A DNA stretch of 10,768 nt from assembly GCA_003990745.1 (NCBI GenBank), contig RBNI01007000.1:1-10768 (forward strand), written 5' to 3'. This DNA comes from Jimgerdemannia flammicorona. Its lineage: Eukaryota; Mucoromycota; Endogonomycetes; Endogonales; Endogonaceae. The notes under the pieces are model-generated. The model worked only from the letters and a program-made list of their open reading frames with translations. It ran no database searches and was not told the origin of the DNA. Below are positions 7,033 through 10,768 of this stretch, piece by piece; positions within the stretch are counted from its first letter, which is position 1, and each line of letters starts with the position of its first letter. The position numbers and the translations under genes were made by a program.

Positions 7033-10000
7033 ATGATGGTGAACAACATACATATACTGTCGATCAATGTCAATGGATTGTGGGATAGTGTTAAAAGACG
7101 GCAGCTTTTCAGATGGCTTAAAGTCAGAAGGTATGATGTGGTGTTTCTATAGGATGTTCAGGCTTATAACGAGTCAGACTATGAGATATGGAGTAAAGAA
7201 TGGTATGGTGGAGCAGGTTGGAATAAGCAGGTGGGCATCTTGGTTGGTGTAGGCAAAGGGGAGCTGGTGGAGGTAGAGATCTATGGTGACAGATTGATCT
7301 GGGGAAGACTAAAGGGTGGGGCAGGTGATGGGTTGACAGTTGGCTCAGTTTACCTCCCTGCAGTTGGCAGAGAGCGAAAGCAATGGGTTGAGAGATGGCA
7401 GGCATGGGATGGTCAGGAGGTGGTTACTTTAGAAATTCTGGGGGGGGACTTCAATATGGTGTGTGATTGTATACTAGATAGGTCTGATGGTAGAGCAGGA
7501 GTTGCGGTATCCTCTGGACTTTCTCAATGGCTTCAGGTGGAGTATGACATGGGTTTGGTGGATAGTATGTAACAATGACAAGGGGATAAGTTGGGACCTT
7601 TCACTCGGTGGCATTTAGTTGGAACAACATTGGTTGGAACATGGATAGATTGGGTACTAGTAGCAGAATGCTGGGGCAATATACTGGACACTGCTGAGAT
7701 GCGCTGGTGCCCTTGATCTGATCACTGGGGAGTAGAGGTTGATGGTCGATTCCAGGTAGCAAGCAGTGGTGGAGGGTGCTGGTGCCTCAATGTAGCCTTA
7801 CTCAAGAGAAAGAAGGAGAGGGACAATTTTGTAGCAGTTATGAGACAAGAAGTTCTGTGATGACAGAATGAAGGACAGGTGATAGCTGAATGGTGGGGTA
7901 AATTCAAACACTTGGCTGGTACCTACTGGCGTGATGTGGGAGAAGTGGCAGGAAAGGAACAGAAGGACAAGGAAAGAAGAGTAGAGAAGGGGCTGAGATG
8001 GCGATTGAAACTTTTGGAAAAGGGGAACTTATCTGAAGTAGTGTGCCACCGGTTAGCATTAGGGGTGGCAGAGCTGCAGGCAGATTTAAGAGTATCAGAG
8101 ACCAGGGTGGTGGATGGTCTGCTGGCCAGGCTGTGAGCAAGGTGGTTGGATGAAGAAGAGAGGTCAATGAGATATCTATCTGGTGTTCTGAAGGTCAGGA
8201 GAGTATGACATAGTTGGGCCTCAGTATTGTGCGAAGATGGCATAGAGGTCTCTGAGATTGCTGATATGTTAGAGAAGGTGTCTGGTCAATGGAAAACTCT
8301 TTGGCAGGATGGAGGGGAACAAGCTGAAGAGGCTGGGCTTGAGGAGGTTGATGACAGTATGGTGACTAATTGGCCAGTGACAGTGATTCCCGAGTTAGGA
8401 GAGGCAGTCATGGGGGAGGTGTCTCTAGATGAGATATTGGAAGTACTGAGGAAGATGCAGACTGGTTCATCTTCTGGGGAGGATGGGTTGCCCTGGGAAT
8501 TCTGGAAGAAGTTCAAGGCCAAGTTTGGTGACTGGTTGGTGGAGATGGCCAATGCTGTTCTAAAGGTGGGTAGCTGGATTGGCAATGGGTCCTTGGGGCT
8601 AGTTTCTCTTCTATATAAGGAAAAGGGAGATCGATGAGTGTGGCATAATTGGCAACCTGTCATGCTGCTGAATATGGATAGAAAGTTGGTGTCAAAGATT
8701 CTAGCAGAGAGGATGCAGCAGTATATTGGTGCACTAGTTGGAGAAGAGCAGCGAGGCTTTGTCAAGGGGAGGCAGATCAGAGATAGTACTGCTTGAGTAC
8801 AGAATGTTTTAGAGGGCTGTAGGAGCTGACAGATAGATGGACAGATGGTCTTTCTGGATCAAGAGAAGGCCTATGACAGAGTGTGGTGGAGATATCTGGA
8901 GGCTATTCTAAGGAGGGCAGGGTTTGGTGTGGTAGAGGCAGGGCAACTGATGGGCTTGGTACAGGGATGCCGAGCAGCAGTAATGATGAATGGATGGTGT
9001 GGACCAGAGTTTGCCCTGGAGAGAGGGGTACCATAGGGGGATCCTCTCTCCCTCCTTCTCTATGTACTTTCTCTAGAGCCTTTGCTAGTGTAGCTGAAGG
9101 GGTGACTCTCTAGACTGCAGATGGGAGATGTGGTCTGGCAGTTGAGTGCCTTTGCAGATGATATAGTGGTAGGGTTGGGTAGCCAGGAAGATGTAGTAGT
9201 ACTGCAAGAAGGGGTAGGACAGTACAAGAGGCTGGTAGGGGCAAAGTTGAATTGGGGCAAGTGTGAGATAATGGAACTTAGTGCCAGCCTGGGGGGACAT
9301 GGACAATTTGGACAATTGGTGGCTACAGAGAGTATCGTTCATTATCTGGGCATCTGGTTCTCAGTGTATGGGACAGTTCTGCCAAGAGAGTGGTGGTGTG
9401 GACTGATTCAGAAGTTGGAAGGTTCATTGACAAGTTGGTCAGGGAGGAGCTTCTCCTTGGTTGGCAAGATAGTGGTCTTGAATGTGTATTGGCTGCCCAA
9501 ACTGTAGTATCTGAATTATTATCTGGATTTCCTGGGGTGGGTGGTGCAGTAGCTGAAGAAGATGGTAGAAGGGTGGATATAGTATGGGAGGCATCCACAG
9601 ATTGGATGGGAAACTTTAGTGATGAGGATCTCTGATAGAGGCCTGGGGCTGGTGGATTTCAGATGCCGACTGAAGGTACTTCAGGGTTGGTGGGGGCACC
9701 GGATGTTAGAACTTGGTGAGGAAGGTTGGGGCAGGCTGGTCATGGACAATTGGGAGGTCCGGTTCTGCCCTCGTGGTGAGGTCTGGAAGGATATGCAGGG
9801 CTTGATTCAGGTTGGAAGTGTAGGTAGGCTGTGGTTTAAGGGGTTCTGGTGGGGTATTGTAGAGGCCTGGCTGGCCATGGGGTTGGTAGGCCCAGAGATA
9901 GAGATGGGTGAGAACCCTGAGCAACAATGGTAGCAACTGGGAGATCTGCACATTGGTGGCCACAGTCTGAAGGAGTATTCTTTGAGCGAGGTGACAGAGT

Positions 10001-10665
10001 GGATCAGGTCTGGCCCTCTGGAGAGATGGCCACCTGGTTGGCAGAGAGCTGGTATTGGTGAGGACTAGGAGTGGGCTCGAATTTGGAATTGGGGAGCCTC
10101 AGTATACAAGATGGTGCCCCCTAAGTACTGGGTAGTTTGGTGGCGATTCTTAAGGCATAATGTGATGCTGAGCTATCGAACTGGCTGGATGGAGGTTGAT
10201 GGCTGTCGGAACTGTTAGTGGTGTAATGAGGTGGATAGAGGGGTCATTCAGATACCAGAACATGTTCTGGGGGCCTGCCCAGGTGTGGAAGGGTTTTGGC
10301 AGAGTTTGGAAGAGTACTGGGGCCCCAAGAGGCATAGGGCAGAGGATCTGGCCAGTCTGGTGGTCAAGCACTGGCTGGTTGGAGAAATTGGTAATGTATG
10401 GGGGGGCCTAGGTCGAGTTTTGGGGGTCTGGGTCTTGATGGCAGTACATTGGCAGTGGATTTTTGAACAGAACCCATGGATGGGGATTGGGGAGATAGTA
10501 GAGCAGTGGAGGTGGCTTGTCCAGAAGGTGGTTCAGGGGTGGTGGTATCAGGGGAGATAGCTTCAGTCAGGGGCCTTAAAGAAGATACAAGAAATTATAT
10601 GGTAGAGTTGAGGGTACCTGGTGTTAGATGATAGTGGAGTAAGATGGAAGGAAGGAGTTGGCTAA
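7033..10665 (+). pseudogene. LINE ORF2: endonuclease, reverse transcriptase, zinc finger
   Basis: ORF2 protein nicks the target DNA and reverse transcribes the element RNA from the nick. The start is the ATG at 7033, 12 bases after the ORF1 stop. The endonuclease spans 7033 to about 7760: INVNGLW, FL-stop-D at 7150 where Gln-Glu is usual, GGDFNMV (GDFN at 7444-7455) and SDHW (7717). The RT follows: SSSGEDGLPWEF (8470), SLLYKEKGDR, a KILAERM...RGFVKGRQI block, FLDQEKAYDRVWW (8848), GVP-stop-GDPLS with the conserved Gln as TAG at 9037, and FADD at 9151-9162, then YLGIW. The zinc finger near 10204-10278 has Cys at 10204, 10213 and 10222, PEH and Cys at 10276. A Trp-rich tail runs on, probably to TAA 10663-10665, since YLVLDDSGVRWKE after 10610 matches copy 1. 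One frame holds over 3.6 kb; 20 stops lie between 7150 and 10218, and 10558, 10603 and 10609 are further ones. Confidence 0.92.
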
Positions 10666-10768
10666 AGGGTTCCACCTCTGTATAATTTATGATGTTAGTA
10701 GTGGTTTATGTTCTTTGTAATTATATTAGATAGTACATAATAAAGGAGTCCTGGAGACTATAAAAAAA
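10666..10768 (+). terminator. LINE copy 2 3' UTR, AATAAA and poly(A)
   Basis: About 100 bases follow the probable ORF2 end. AATAAA is at 10739-10744, followed by GGAGTCC and CTAT, then A7 at 10762-10768, where the window stops. The final block matches the 3' end of copy 1 read on the minus strand. The tail may continue past the window. Confidence 0.8.

Larger units (their letters stand above)
5000..10768 (+). mobile_element. Near full-length LINE (L1/Tad1-like non-LTR retrotransposon), copy 2
   Basis: The element has the full LINE plan on the plus strand: a short leader, ORF1 (5161-7020), ORF2 with an APE-type endonuclease, reverse transcriptase and C-terminal zinc finger (7033 to about 10665), then a 3' UTR with AATAAA and A7 at the last bases of the window. 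The 5' edge is set at about 5000 by the jump from AT-rich to GC-richer sequence and is uncertain by tens of bases. The target-site duplication cannot be checked, because the 3' flank lies outside. It is inactive: ORF1 changes frame three times and ORF2 has at least 20 in-frame stops. CpG is visibly scarce and TpG/CpA abundant. No RNase H domain is seen. The zinc finger plus APE endonuclease fits the L1/Tad1 groups; exact clade needs a tree. Confidence 0.9.

Noticed and set aside
7150..10218. Reassigned stop codons (UAG or UGA read as Gln or Trp)
   Set aside because: TAG replaces both Gln (9037) and Trp (9505, 9580), and Trp is replaced by either TAG or TGA between copies. No single reassignment fits; mutation does.
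1..10768. Terminal inverted repeats of one giant DNA transposon
   Set aside because: The matching ends are the poly(A)-bearing 3' ends of two LINEs in opposite orientation. There is no transposase and the inner structure is three separate elements.

Overview
The window looks like transposon-filled, gene-poor DNA from a eukaryote, most likely a filamentous fungus. The evidence is two related non-LTR retrotransposons (LINEs) of the endonuclease + reverse transcriptase + C-terminal zinc-finger type (L1/Tad1-like), a Ty3/gypsy integrase remnant, strong compositional zoning, and coding frames broken mainly by substitution-type stop codons. The species cannot be fixed from sequence alone. No intact host gene, rRNA, tRNA or CRISPR array was found.

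Layout. (1) Positions 1 to about 1440 hold the 3' end of a LINE on the minus strand, with its poly(A) appearing as T6 at the first base. Its ORF2 C-terminal half is recognisable in one unbroken frame, peppered with about 20 stops. (2) About 1441-2280 is unassigned, with only low-complexity minus-strand coding-like pieces. (3) About 2282-3780 is a minus-strand Ty3/gypsy remnant. It has an integrase with a zinc-binding half and a catalytic D, D-35-E core, preceded by an acidic Ser/Glu-rich segment and possibly the tail of an RNase H domain. (4) About 3780-4990 is very AT-rich non-coding DNA with several local repeats: a 156-bp degenerate tandem pair, an 18-bp tandem array, a 20-bp exact repeat and a 9-bp stem hairpin. 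(5) From about 5000 to the last base lies a near full-length LINE on the plus strand. It has a 5' leader, ORF1 (5161-7020, broken by three frame changes), ORF2 (7033 to about 10665, one continuous frame with at least 20 in-frame stops), and a short 3' UTR with AATAAA and A7 at the window end.

How the parts relate. The two LINEs are homologous in ORF2 and in the last ~35 bases of the 3' UTR, but are clearly diverged and lie in opposite orientations with their 3' ends at the two window edges. In a working element, ORF1 protein would coat the RNA, and ORF2 protein would nick the target with its endonuclease and prime reverse transcription there. In both copies, and in the gypsy integrase, codons for conserved Gln and Trp have become stops while reading frame is kept over hundreds to thousands of bases. 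The decay is therefore mostly C-to-T / G-to-A substitution (RIP-like or methyl-cytosine deamination), not indels. I see no convincing new biological system. The most interesting signals are this decay pattern, the in-frame 12-nt ORF1/ORF2 junction, and the repeat-rich AT block.
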